From JALORV01 sp963712485 (GTDB lineage Bacteria > Pseudomonadota > Gammaproteobacteria > Burkholderiales > Burkholderiaceae_F), in contig CAVQID010000039.1 of NCBI GenBank assembly GCA_963712485.1, positions 171,507 to 235,506 of the forward strand: 64,000 nt of DNA, given 5' to 3'. This document shows, one piece after another, positions 8,557 to 15,742 of this stretch (its first letter is position 1; every line of letters begins with the position of its first letter). Both the position numbers and the translations under genes were made by a program. The notes under the pieces were generated by a model that searched no databases, had not been told where the DNA came from, and worked only from the letters and a program-made list of their open reading frames with translations.

Positions 8557-10009
8557 TCAGCCGATCTCGACCGGGACGAACACGCGCTGCCCCTGGCGTT
8601 CGACCAGCACCGCGAGCTTGCCCTTCGCCTCGTTGACCTCGCGGCGAAGTTCGTCGACGGTGCGAGTGGGTTGGCCATTTACGGCGACGATGACATCACC
8701 GGCGCGCAATCCGGCTTTCGAAGCCGGACCGTTCGCCTGCTGCACCAGCAGGCCGCCATCGGCGCCCAGCGCACGCGCTTCGTCGGTCGACAGCGGGCGC
8801 ACAGCGACGCCAAGCTTGCCCTGCGGCCTGGCGGCGTCGACCGCCGGCGCCTGCGCGATGCGGTCGTTCGGCACTTCGCCGATTGTCACAGCGACGGACT
8901 TCTCTGATCGGTCGCGCCAGACCTTGAGCGATGCCTTCGTTCCCGGCGCCACCTGCGCGACGGCCGCGGGCAGGTCGTTCGCCTTCGCGATCGGCTTGTC
9001 GTTGAACTCGAGGATCACGTCGCCCTCCTTGAGCCCTGCCTGCGCGGCCGGTGAACCGGGTTCGATGCGGCTGACGAGCGCGCCGCGGATCCTGTCAAGG
9101 CCGAAACTTTCGGCGAGCGACCGGTCGAGCGGCTGGATGCCAACGCCGATGCGTCCGCGAGTGACCCTGCCATGCGCAACCAGGTCGTCCTTGACCTTCA
9201 TCGCGAGGTCGATCGGGATCGCGAACGACAGACCCATGTAGCCGCCGCTGGTGGAAAAGATCTGCGAATTGATGCCGACGACTTCGCCGGCCATGTTGAA
9301 GAGCGGGCCGCCTGAGTTGCCTGGATTCACCGCCACATCGGTCTGGATAAACGGCACCAGTGATTCCTGCGGCAGCGCGCGGGATTTCGCCGACACGATG
9401 CCGGCCGTCACGGTGTTGTCGAGGCCGAACGGCGAGCCGATCGCCGCGACCCACTCGCCGACCTTGAGCTTCGATGGATCGCCGGTCGTGACGGTGGGCA
9501 GGTTCGCAGCCTCGATCTTGACGACGGCCACATCGGTCAGCCGGTCCGTACCGATGACTTTGCCCTTGAATTCGCGCTGATCTGGTAGACGTACGGTCAA
9601 TTCGTTCGCACCCTCCACGACGTGCGCATTGGTGAGAATGAGGCCATTGGCGTCGACGATGAAACCCGAGCCGACACCGCGTCCCTCACGACCCTGCATT
9701 TCTCCGTCCGGCATCGGCACGCCGAAGCGGCGCAGCATTTCGCCCATCGGGCCGTTCTCGTCGAACTGCGCTGGCGTTATCGAGGCGCGCTTGGTTACTG
9801 CAATGTTGACGACCGCAGCACCGTGCGCTTCGACCAGCGGACTGAAGTTGGGGAGACCACGGACGTCGGACGCGACCGTGATGGGCGCCGGCGCGGCCGA
9901 TCCGGCAGCCGCCGTTGGCGTCCGCGACGCCAGCGCGCTGTCCGATGAAGAACGCGGCGCTGACGGCGGCGGCGACCAGGGTGGGCTTGATGAAATGGCG
10001 AGTTTGCAT
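8557..10009 (-). CDS. degQ: Do-family periplasmic serine endopeptidase, DegP/DegQ-like (apparent frameshift near the 5' end)
   Basis: Trypsin-like periplasmic protease/chaperone that handles misfolded envelope proteins. The catalytic triad is visible: His in LTNAHVVEG, Asp in RLTDVAVVKI and Ser in NPGNSGGPLF. Two PDZ domains follow, each with a GLKEGDVILE or GLRAGDVIVA type core. The protease frame has no signal peptide; upstream it reads as low-complexity Ser/Pro nonsense. A normal signal sequence (MQTRHFIKPTLVAAAVSAAFFIG) starts at 10009 in another frame, so a single indel between about 9905 and 9955 probably separates them. The neighbouring two-component genes and three boxes upstream suggest control by that regulator. 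Confidence 0.85.
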
Positions 10010-10053
10010 ATTGGCTTCCGGGTGGATGACGGCAACCAATCTGTGCATCGCGA

Positions 10054-10070
10054 CTTAGTTTTCACTTAAG
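10054..10070. promoter_or_regulatory. QseB/PmrA-like box 1 (CTTAGT-N5-CTTAAG)
   Basis: Two hexamers, CTTAGT and CTTAAG, separated by exactly 5 bp, lie about 45-61 bp upstream of the Do protease start. This matches the CTTAA-N6-CTTAA layout known for OmpR-type regulators of the PmrA/QseB group. Box 1 is the least perfect of three and the closest to the gene, where it could overlap the promoter. Confidence 0.5.
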
Positions 10071-10123
10071 GCGTCGTCGGCTTCCGATGGACGGCGCGAA
10101 AACCGGGGCCGATGACGGCGAGG

Positions 10124-10140
10124 CTTAAGTGCTGCTTAAC
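10124..10140. promoter_or_regulatory. QseB/PmrA-like box 2 (CTTAAG-N5-CTTAAC)
   Basis: Second copy of the same two-hexamer layout, with 5 bp (TGCTG) between CTTAAG and CTTAAC. It lies about 115-131 bp upstream of the protease start. Its match to box 3 and to the known PmrA/QseB pattern makes chance unlikely in GC-rich DNA. Confidence 0.6.
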
Positions 10141-10183
10141 CCGGCATTGCCAAAGTAAGCTGGCGCAGACGGATCGGAGGGCG

Positions 10184-10210
10184 AAAAAAAAGCGCCGCAG
10201 CGCGGCGCTT
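10184..10210 (-). terminator. Rho-independent terminator of the two-component operon
   Basis: A 9-bp perfect stem (AAGCGCCGC and GCGGCGCTT, loop of three bases) is followed on the minus strand by an eight-T run, complementary to the A run at 10184-10191. It ends minus-strand transcription coming from the kinase gene and separates it from the protease gene. Confidence 0.8.
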
Positions 10211-10275
10211 GAATCGAGTGAGTGAGCAGCGATGGATTTCTCCATCAGCCACGGAACGCAAGCTAGACCCGTGGA

Positions 10276-10292
10276 CTTAAGTGTGACTTAAG
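10276..10292. promoter_or_regulatory. QseB/PmrA-like box 3 (CTTAAG-N5-CTTAAG)
   Basis: A perfect pair of CTTAAG hexamers with 5 bp (TGTGA) between them. It lies within the 425-bp gene-free stretch between the kinase stop and the protease start, upstream of the terminator. The rest of this stretch (10293-10434) holds nothing I recognise. Confidence 0.6.
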
Positions 10293-10434
10293 ACGGTCGC
10301 CGCCTGTCGGCGCGGCTCTTAGGCGCAGTGGTTGCGGTACCGATGATTTGACCGCGCTTGGTCTCACGCAGCAGCGGCTTGGATATAAAAGTGAGCACAT
10401 GCTTCGGCCTTGGGACAGTTGGCTCCGCTTCCCG

Positions 10435-11751
10435 TCAGTTGATGGCGGGCAGCCGAACCCGGACCTGCAGCCCGCCCGTCGCTGCGCTTCCCAGAGTCAC
10501 AGTCCCGCGATGCATTTCGACGACCTGCGACACGATGGCCAATCCCAGCCCGGTTCCCGTCGTGCCGGCACTCTGGCCGCGGTAGAACCGGTCGAACACA
10601 CGCTCCCGCTCCGCTTCCGGGATGCCGGGACCCGTGTCTTCGACCGCGACCTGCACAACATCCGTGTCCCGCGTTACCGAGACACTGACCTGCCCTCCCG
10701 ACGGCGTGTAGCGCACCGCGTTGTCGATCAGATTGTTGAACAGGATCCGCAGTGCGTCCTCGCTGCCACTCACCGTCGCACCTCCGGCCGGTTCAGTGCT
10801 GCTGCTGAGCGCGATAGCACGCTCGGCGGCCTGAGGGCGGGCGTCCTCGACAACGGACACCACCAGCGCCGCGACGTCGATTGATGCCGGTGCCGCTGCC
10901 GCGGCATCGGGATCGAGCCGTGCCATCGTCAGCAACTGCTGCACCAGCCGTGTCGCGCGGCGCAGTCCCTGCCGCAGTCGTTCAAAGGCGCGTGCGCGCT
11001 CCTCGTCGGTATGCGCGCGCTCAGCCAACTGCACCTGGAGAGTGAGCGCGGTCAGTGGGGTGCGCAACTCGTGCGCCGCATCCGCGGCGAAGCGCCGCTG
11101 CAACGCGAACGACTGGTCAAGGCGGGACAGCAGGTCGTTCAGCGCGTCAGCCAGCGGCCGGATCTCGCTGGGCATGCCCGCGCTGGGCACCGCAGCGAGC
11201 GACGTCGGGCTGCGCTCCTTGACCGCGCTGGCAATGCGTCCCAGCGGCGCCAGTCCGCGGCCGACGATCCACCATCCTGCAAGTCCGAGGAACGGCAACA
11301 GGACCAGCACCGGCAGCAGCAGCCGCCAGGCGGTGCGTGCCGCCAGCTCGGTGCGCAACGCCGTCGGCTGAGCGACCTGGATTAGCTGGCGGCCGGTGAA
11401 AAGCGCAAACACGCGCCAGGATCGTTCATCATGGATCAGCGTCGTATAGCCGTCCTCGGTGCGAGTCATCGGTCCGGTCCCGACGATGCGCGAAACATAG
11501 GGCCGGTCGAACGCGGGATCCCAGATCTGCACCAGGACACGCTGCGCCGGATTCGCCGCGACGCTTTCGAGACGGCGCAGGTCGAGCACCGCGTGGTCGC
11601 GCAACGAAAGCGCGACCTGACGCAGCTCTTCGTCGAGCAGCGCATCGACTTCATCACGCGCCGAAAAGTAGGTCGCTGCGGCGGCCGCGAAGCCGGCCAC
11701 CGCGAGCGCGGCAAGCAGCGCCGCGAGCAGCCAGCGACGCATCGAATTCAT
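10435..11751 (-). CDS. Sensor histidine kinase, QseC/TctE-like
   Basis: Inner-membrane kinase of 438 residues that pairs with the response regulator just upstream. An N-terminal helix (about residues 5-27) and a second near 145-167 enclose a periplasmic sensor region of about 115 residues; a HAMP-like linker follows. The phospho-acceptor His is in AADAAHELRTPLTAL near residue 227. The ATPase domain shows the N box NNLIDNAVRYTPSGG, and G boxes VEDTGPGIP and GTGLGLAIV. The start follows the regulator stop by about 30 bp, so both are co-transcribed. QseC- or PmrB-like sensing is suggested only by partner type and binding boxes; the signal is unknown. Confidence 0.9.
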   Translation of the reverse strand: MNSMRRWLLAALLAALAVAGFAAAAATYFSARDEVDALLDEELRQVALSLRDHAVLDLRRLESVAANPAQRVLVQIWDPAFDRPYVSRIVGTGPMTRTEDGYTTLIHDERSWRVFALFTGRQLIQVAQPTALRTELAARTAWRLLLPVLVLLPFLGLAGWWIVGRGLAPLGRIASAVKERSPTSLAAVPSAGMPSEIRPLADALNDLLSRLDQSFALQRRFAADAAHELRTPLTALTLQVQLAERAHTDEERARAFERLRQGLRRATRLVQQLLTMARLDPDAAAAAPASIDVAALVVSVVEDARPQAAERAIALSSSTEPAGGATVSGSEDALRILFNNLIDNAVRYTPSGGQVSVSVTRDTDVVQVAVEDTGPGIPEAERERVFDRFYRGQSAGTTGTGLGLAIVSQVVEMHRGTVTLGSAATGGLQVRVRLPAIN

Positions 11752-11783
11752 GCTGTTTCTTCAGGCAGGTCCGGCATCGCGAC

Positions 11784-12443
11784 TCATTCGGTTGCGAGCG
11801 TGTAGCCCATGCCGCGAACGTTACGGATGACGCCGTCGCCGAGCTTCCTGCGCACGTTGTGGATGTGAACCTCGACCGCATTGCTGCCGACCGCTTCGTT
11901 CCAGCCGTACAGCTTTTCTTCGAGTTGCGCCCGCGACAGCACGAGTCCCGCGCGTTCGGCGAGCGCGGCGAGCAGCGCGTATTCGCGTGCAGAAAGCGCA
12001 ATCGGTTCGCCGCGCCACGTCACCTCGCGAGTCGCGGGATTGATCGAGAGAGAACCGCGTTCAATGAGCGGCTCGGCGCGCCCCGCGGCCCGTCGCATCA
12101 GCGCGCGCACGCGCGCGGTCAGTTCGTCGAGGTCGAACGGCTTGACCAGGTAGTCGTCCGCGCCGGCGTCGAGCCCCCTGACGCGGTCACGAACGGTGTC
12201 GCGTGCCGTCATCACCAGCACCGGAACATCGATGCGTCGCTCGCGGATACTCTTGAGCACCTCGATGCCGTCACGCCGAGGCAAGCCCAGATCCAGTATC
12301 ACCAGCCCATAGGGCAAAGTCGCAACGGAGACCTCGGCTTCCTTGCCGTCGCGCACCCAGTCGACTGCATAACCTTCGGCCTTGAGGCCGTCGGCCACGC
12401 TCTCGCCGATCATGGCATCGTCTTCAACGAGCAGGATGCGCAT
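11784..12443 (-). CDS. Response regulator, OmpR family (QseB/PmrA-like)
   Basis: A 219-residue regulator with an N-terminal receiver domain (acidic pocket VEDD near 6-9, phospho-acceptor D51 in LVILDLGLP, conserved Lys in DYLVKPFDLDEL) and a C-terminal winged helix with recognition segment SNAVEVHIHNVRRKLG. This C-terminal sequence is typical of the QseB/PmrA/TctD branch. It is the first gene of the two-component operon. Three CTTAA-N6-CTTAA boxes downstream of the operon, in front of the Do protease, make an envelope-stress target likely, which is inference. Confidence 0.92.
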   Translation of the reverse strand: MRILLVEDDAMIGESVADGLKAEGYAVDWVRDGKEAEVSVATLPYGLVILDLGLPRRDGIEVLKSIRERRIDVPVLVMTARDTVRDRVRGLDAGADDYLVKPFDLDELTARVRALMRRAAGRAEPLIERGSLSINPATREVTWRGEPIALSAREYALLAALAERAGLVLSRAQLEEKLYGWNEAVGSNAVEVHIHNVRRKLGDGVIRNVRGMGYTLATE

Positions 12444-12506
12444 CGCTCCGTCACCGTACGTTCACCGTTACGCAACGATACCGCGGCGAACGCGGGGTCC
12501 GCCGAT

Positions 12507-13088
12507 TCACCGGTCGGCGCGCCGACTGCGGCGCCGCTGAAGTGCGCGCAGCGCCAGCACCAGCACGGCCGAGAGCACCACGAGGATCAGCAGCAGCTTC
12601 TCGCCGGATGTCACGTTGCCGAGCAACTGCTGCAGCGCATGCGCGCCGAAGTAGCCCAGCACACCGATCAGAACGGCCCAAAGTAAGGCGCCGATCGCAT
12701 TTGCCGCCATGAACTCCCATGCGGGCATCGTCCCTGCTCCGACCAGCACCGGGCCGGCCATGCGCATGCCGTACATGAAGCGCAGCCCGATGACCGCACC
12801 CCAGCGCCATCGTTGCAACAATCGGTCAACCCGCGGCACCGCCGCGGCGACCCAGTTCACGCGCTCGGCCACATGCGGACCGAAGCGACGGCCGAGCAGG
12901 AAGAAGAAATTGTCACCAAGGAAGGCTCCGATGGCCGCCACGACGATGACGGCGCGCAGGTCGAGCAGACCGAGGTGCGCGCTGGCGCCGGCGATCAGCA
13001 GCACCGTCTCGCCTTCGAGTGAGGCGCCGATGAACACGGCGATGAGGCCGTACTGCTGTACCAGCGGGTGCAGATCGGTGGGCGACAT
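12507..13088 (-). CDS. DedA family integral membrane protein
   Basis: Polytopic inner-membrane protein of the DedA/VTT family, thought to act as lipid flippases or proton-coupled exporters needed for envelope homeostasis and undecaprenyl-phosphate recycling. Features include the amphipathic N-terminal segment ASLEGETVLLIAG, the GDNFFFLLGRRFG turn and RFMYGMRMAGPVLVGAGTM, which contains the family's typical Arg and Gly residues. The start at 13088 is chosen to match family length (193 residues); ATGs at 13115 and 13142 are possible but add atypical residues. It is followed at a short distance by the response-regulator gene and is divergent from the BON gene. Confidence 0.87.
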   Translation of the reverse strand: MSPTDLHPLVQQYGLIAVFIGASLEGETVLLIAGASAHLGLLDLRAVIVVAAIGAFLGDNFFFLLGRRFGPHVAERVNWVAAAVPRVDRLLQRWRWGAVIGLRFMYGMRMAGPVLVGAGTMPAWEFMAANAIGALLWAVLIGVLGYFGAHALQQLLGNVTSGEKLLLILVVLSAVLVLALRALQRRRSRRADR

Positions 13089-13182
13089 GGAGGCAGTACC
13101 GCAGAATACGGGCATGCAAGGGAACCCGCTGTTCCTCGCCACGACGCAGCACCGCGGTCACTCCCTGCCGGCGATTCACCTG

Positions 13183-13707
13183 ATGATCGGTGTGCTGGCC
13201 GGGTTCGCGGTGGGTGCCGTGTGCAGCAGCGAACCGTCGACCGAGCGTCGCAACTGGTTTGATACACCGTTTGGCCCGGCGGTGTTGGGGCTGGCAGCGT
13301 GTCCGCGGCCCGAGGGCCCGCTGATCACCGAGGCCGAAATGCGCCAGCAGGCGCACGGCCGGATCGAACGCGGCACCTCCTGCTGGCTGGCGAAGAAGTG
13401 CGAGGACAGCAATGTCTATCGACGCGATCCGGAGATTCAGCAACGCGTCGTCGATGCCATTGGCCACGACCGCACGTTCGCGCATTCCAGTATCTGGGTC
13501 ACGACCGAACGGCGCTGGATCACGCTTCAAGGATGTCTGCAGGCGCAGGCGTTGCGTGCCGGTCTGATCGACAAAGTCCGGCACATCGATGGTGTCGAAG
13601 CCGTATTCGACCAACTGATGATCGGGACTCGCGATCGTCCGCGCTGGAAGGTCGATCCCGCCTGGCGGCCGCAGGACGCTCACGAAAAAAAAGGGCCGAC
13701 GCGGTGA
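13183..13707 (+). CDS. BON domain-containing exported or membrane-anchored protein
   Basis: A 174-residue protein with a short hydrophobic N-terminus (MIGVLAGFAVGAVC) that may be a signal or anchor, a linker with several cysteines, and a C-terminal BON-like domain (about 85-155). The domain shows VVDAIG, an IWVTTERRWITLQGCL strand pair and IDGVEAVFDQLMI, the pattern seen in OsmY-type envelope proteins. The start is uncertain; an ATG at 13114 would add 23 residues. Its stop codon lies in the loop of the terminator that serves the opposite strand. Function unknown beyond likely phospholipid or envelope association. Confidence 0.68.
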   Translation: MIGVLAGFAVGAVCSSEPSTERRNWFDTPFGPAVLGLAACPRPEGPLITEAEMRQQAHGRIERGTSCWLAKKCEDSNVYRRDPEIQQRVVDAIGHDRTFAHSSIWVTTERRWITLQGCLQAQALRAGLIDKVRHIDGVEAVFDQLMIGTRDRPRWKVDPAWRPQDAHEKKGPTR

Positions 13708-13720
13708 ACCGCGTCGGCCC
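13685..13720 (-). terminator. Strong terminator on the minus strand; BON stop codon in its loop
   Basis: A perfect 12-bp stem (GGGCCGACGCGG and CCGCGTCGGCCC, loop TGAA) is flanked by an A run at 13685-13692, which becomes an eight-T tract on the minus strand. It terminates transcription of the first DUF3563-like gene. The loop TGA is the stop codon of the plus-strand BON gene. Confidence 0.85.
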
Positions 13721-13773
13721 GGAGGGGCGCGCGCAAAGGAGACAGAGGCTAACGCGCCAAGGAGACAAGCCTA

Positions 13774-13962
13774 TTAGACGTGGAAGGCCTGAACCCCTCG
13801 CTCAAGGCGGTGCAGTCGCTGCGAGGCTTCGCGTGGATTGCCGGCCTCGGCGACATAGCGGTCGTGCTCTCGCATCTGCGCGCGCTCCAGGGCTTCCGTG
13901 AGCCAGTCAACCAGACGAGTCAGCTGACTGCGTGCGTCGGTTCGTTCCAGTGTCTTTTCCAT
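13774..13962 (-). CDS. Small DUF3563-like protein, copy 1
   Basis: A 62-residue charged helical protein with the pattern HDRYVAEAGNPREASQRLHRLERG, which resembles the YLAEAxNLxDLERRLRxLER core of DUF3563 small proteins common in Burkholderiales. No signal peptide or membrane segment. A good ribosome site (AGGAAGG) precedes the start, and a strong terminator follows, so it is likely a monocistronic, highly expressed gene. A second, longer copy begins 230 bp upstream, and both share an upstream block at equal distance from the start. Function unknown. Confidence 0.7.
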   Translation of the reverse strand: MEKTLERTDARSQLTRLVDWLTEALERAQMREHDRYVAEAGNPREASQRLHRLERGVQAFHV

Positions 13963-14023
13963 AAGCCTTCCTGCTGTCCACCGTTTATGGTGCGTTGCGA
14001 CAACTAGATAATCGGCGCGTTGA

Positions 14024-14053
14024 GGTCAAAAATAAAATAATGATTACGGATAC
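14024..14053 (-). promoter_or_regulatory. Conserved AT-rich upstream block of DUF3563-like copy 1
   Basis: An AT-rich stretch beginning GGTCAAAAATAAAATAATGA starts 62 bp from the start codon of copy 1. A similar block lies 62 bp from the start of copy 2, and the sequence between block and gene also shares GCGTTGC-like and ATAATCGG segments. On the minus strand the block contains TTGACC, which could serve as a -35 element. Promoter identity is inferred. Confidence 0.45.
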
Positions 14054-14191
14054 TTGGCATCGAAATTGGCGATCGACCGTGGTGCCTGCGTGGCCTTCCG
14101 TTGCTGTTTTGCAGCATGGGAGGCTGTTCGAGGATCTCCTCCACGGGTTAACGGCAACACTTGCGTGAAGTCAGCAGTCCGTCCCGTCGAT

Positions 14192-14527
14192 TCACTCCGA
14201 CCAGGAGAACGGCGGGCGTTGTTGCACTTCGCGGATACGCTGCTCGAGGTCAGCCAGATTGGCCGCCTGCGACAGATGGCGCTCGACCACGACCGCCTGC
14301 CACAGGTCCGCATGCCGCGCGTAGCGGCTGAAAAGCAGCGGGAACATGCCGCGCAACGTCGCAGCGCGGTGCTCGGTCATGGCGATCGCTTCTGCATGCG
14401 ACAACGAGCCTGGGTTCGCCCGGACCGCAGGCGGCGCGCTTGGAATTAGCGTCCTGGGCGTGCAGGCGACGCTTCTGCGCAGCGGAAATGCGAACGGCCA
14501 AGGAATCGGGCGGGTCAGAATCTTCAT
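14192..14527 (-). CDS. Small DUF3563-like protein, copy 2
   Basis: A 111-residue protein whose C-terminal half (VERHLSQAANLADLEQRIRE) closely follows the DUF3563 core pattern and aligns with the shorter copy downstream. The N-terminal half (about 50 residues) is extra, with hydrophobic and basic patches but no clear signal peptide. The start at 14527 has a GGAGC ribosome site 8 bases away. It is divergent from the LysR gene at 14701. Copy 1 and copy 2 look like a tandem duplication that also carried the upstream region. Function unknown. Confidence 0.65.
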   Translation of the reverse strand: MKILTRPIPWPFAFPLRRSVACTPRTLIPSAPPAVRANPGSLSHAEAIAMTEHRAATLRGMFPLLFSRYARHADLWQAVVVERHLSQAANLADLEQRIREVQQRPPFSWSE

Positions 14528-14588
14528 AAGGCAGCTCCGGGAAAGGGTAAATTGCTGCGATGCACAAGGCAATAATCGGGCCGCCAGA

Positions 14589-14619
14589 GGTAAAAATACA
14601 ATCGTAATTTCAGATAATT
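14589..14619 (-). promoter_or_regulatory. Conserved AT-rich upstream block of DUF3563-like copy 2
   Basis: Counterpart of the block upstream of copy 1: GGTAAAAATACAATCGTAAT begins 62 bp from the start codon of copy 2. The nearby ATAATCGG segment is shared as well. On the minus strand TTTACC replaces TTGACC. It also lies in the divergent space in front of the LysR gene. Confidence 0.45.
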
Positions 14620-14700
14620 AGCATCAATAGCCGAAATTGGAGTGATCCCATATTGCGGCGTTGCAAAAACGCGACTAGGCTGTGTCAAAGCGAGGTTTTC

Positions 14701-15609
14701 ATGGAGCTCTACCAGCTACGCACGTTCGCTGCCGTGGCCGAGTCCGGGCACCTGACACGTGCCGCGGAGCGGCTGCATCTGAGCCAGCCTGCGGTCAGCG
14801 GCCACATCAAGGCACTCGAGCAGGAACTCGACGTTCGGCTGTTCGAACGCGCGGCCACCGGCATGGTGCTGACCGAAGAGGGTCGGCAACTGCTGGGACA
14901 CGCGCTCAATGTCCTGAGTGCGGCCGAAGGGGTCAAGCGCACGGCGCAGCAACTGCACGCCGAAGTGACTGGCGTGCTGCATATCGGCACCGTTGCTGAT
15001 CCGGCAGACAACCGCCTGGGGGCCGTGCTGGCCGCTGCGGTCCGGAAACATCCGCTGATGCGCATCGAGTTGCATCAGGCGATGTCGGGGACCGCGCTGG
15101 AAAGCGTGCGCGACGGGCAACTCGATGCAACTTTCTTCTTCGGCGACGCGCCAGCCGCGCCCTTCACGGCGTTACCACTGCGCCAACTGATCTACCGTGT
15201 TGCGGCACCGGCGGCATGGAGCGCGCGCGTCCGCGACGCGCGCTGGCCCGAGATCGCCGCGATGCCGTGGATACGCACGCCGAATTTGAGCAGCCACACG
15301 CGCCTCGTGACGCAGCTTTTCAATTCGCATGGCATCGAGCCGCCTGAGCCGGCCGTGCTGGCTGACGACGAGAGCGTGATCACGAACCTGATCGTCGAGG
15401 GTCTCGGCGTCGCTCTGGTGCGCGATGAGGTGGCGCGAGCCGCCGCCGCCGATGGGGAACTGGTCACGTGGCCCGGGGTCGCGATCGAAACGACACTCTG
15501 GTTTGTCTGCCTTGCGCATCGCGCGACCGAGCCGACGCTGGCGGCGTTGCTCGACCTGGTGCGCGAGGCGTGGCACCTGCAGGGCGCGCCCACCGCAACC
15601 GCACCCTGA
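14701..15609 (+). CDS. LysR family transcriptional regulator
   Basis: A 302-residue LysR-type regulator: N-terminal winged helix (MELYQLRTFAAVAESGHLTRAAERLHLSQPAVSGHIKALE region, residues 1-65) and a C-terminal periplasmic-binding-protein-like effector domain. ATG at 14701 is preferred over upstream codons because family members begin at this Met. It is divergent from DUF3563-like copy 2 and convergent with the efflux operon, so no target can be assigned with confidence; autoregulation from the shared intergenic space is likely. Confidence 0.9.
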   Translation: MELYQLRTFAAVAESGHLTRAAERLHLSQPAVSGHIKALEQELDVRLFERAATGMVLTEEGRQLLGHALNVLSAAEGVKRTAQQLHAEVTGVLHIGTVADPADNRLGAVLAAAVRKHPLMRIELHQAMSGTALESVRDGQLDATFFFGDAPAAPFTALPLRQLIYRVAAPAAWSARVRDARWPEIAAMPWIRTPNLSSHTRLVTQLFNSHGIEPPEPAVLADDESVITNLIVEGLGVALVRDEVARAAAADGELVTWPGVAIETTLWFVCLAHRATEPTLAALLDLVREAWHLQGAPTATAP

Positions 15610-15742
15610 GGGCGCGCTGCGATGCGCGGAGCACTCAGATAGCGACTTACAGGTAGCAACTCACAGGTACCGACTCACTGCAGTAGCGTGCCCGCTGCGC
15701 GCGCCCGCACCACGCCAGCACAACTGCTGCCGTTCCAAGACC

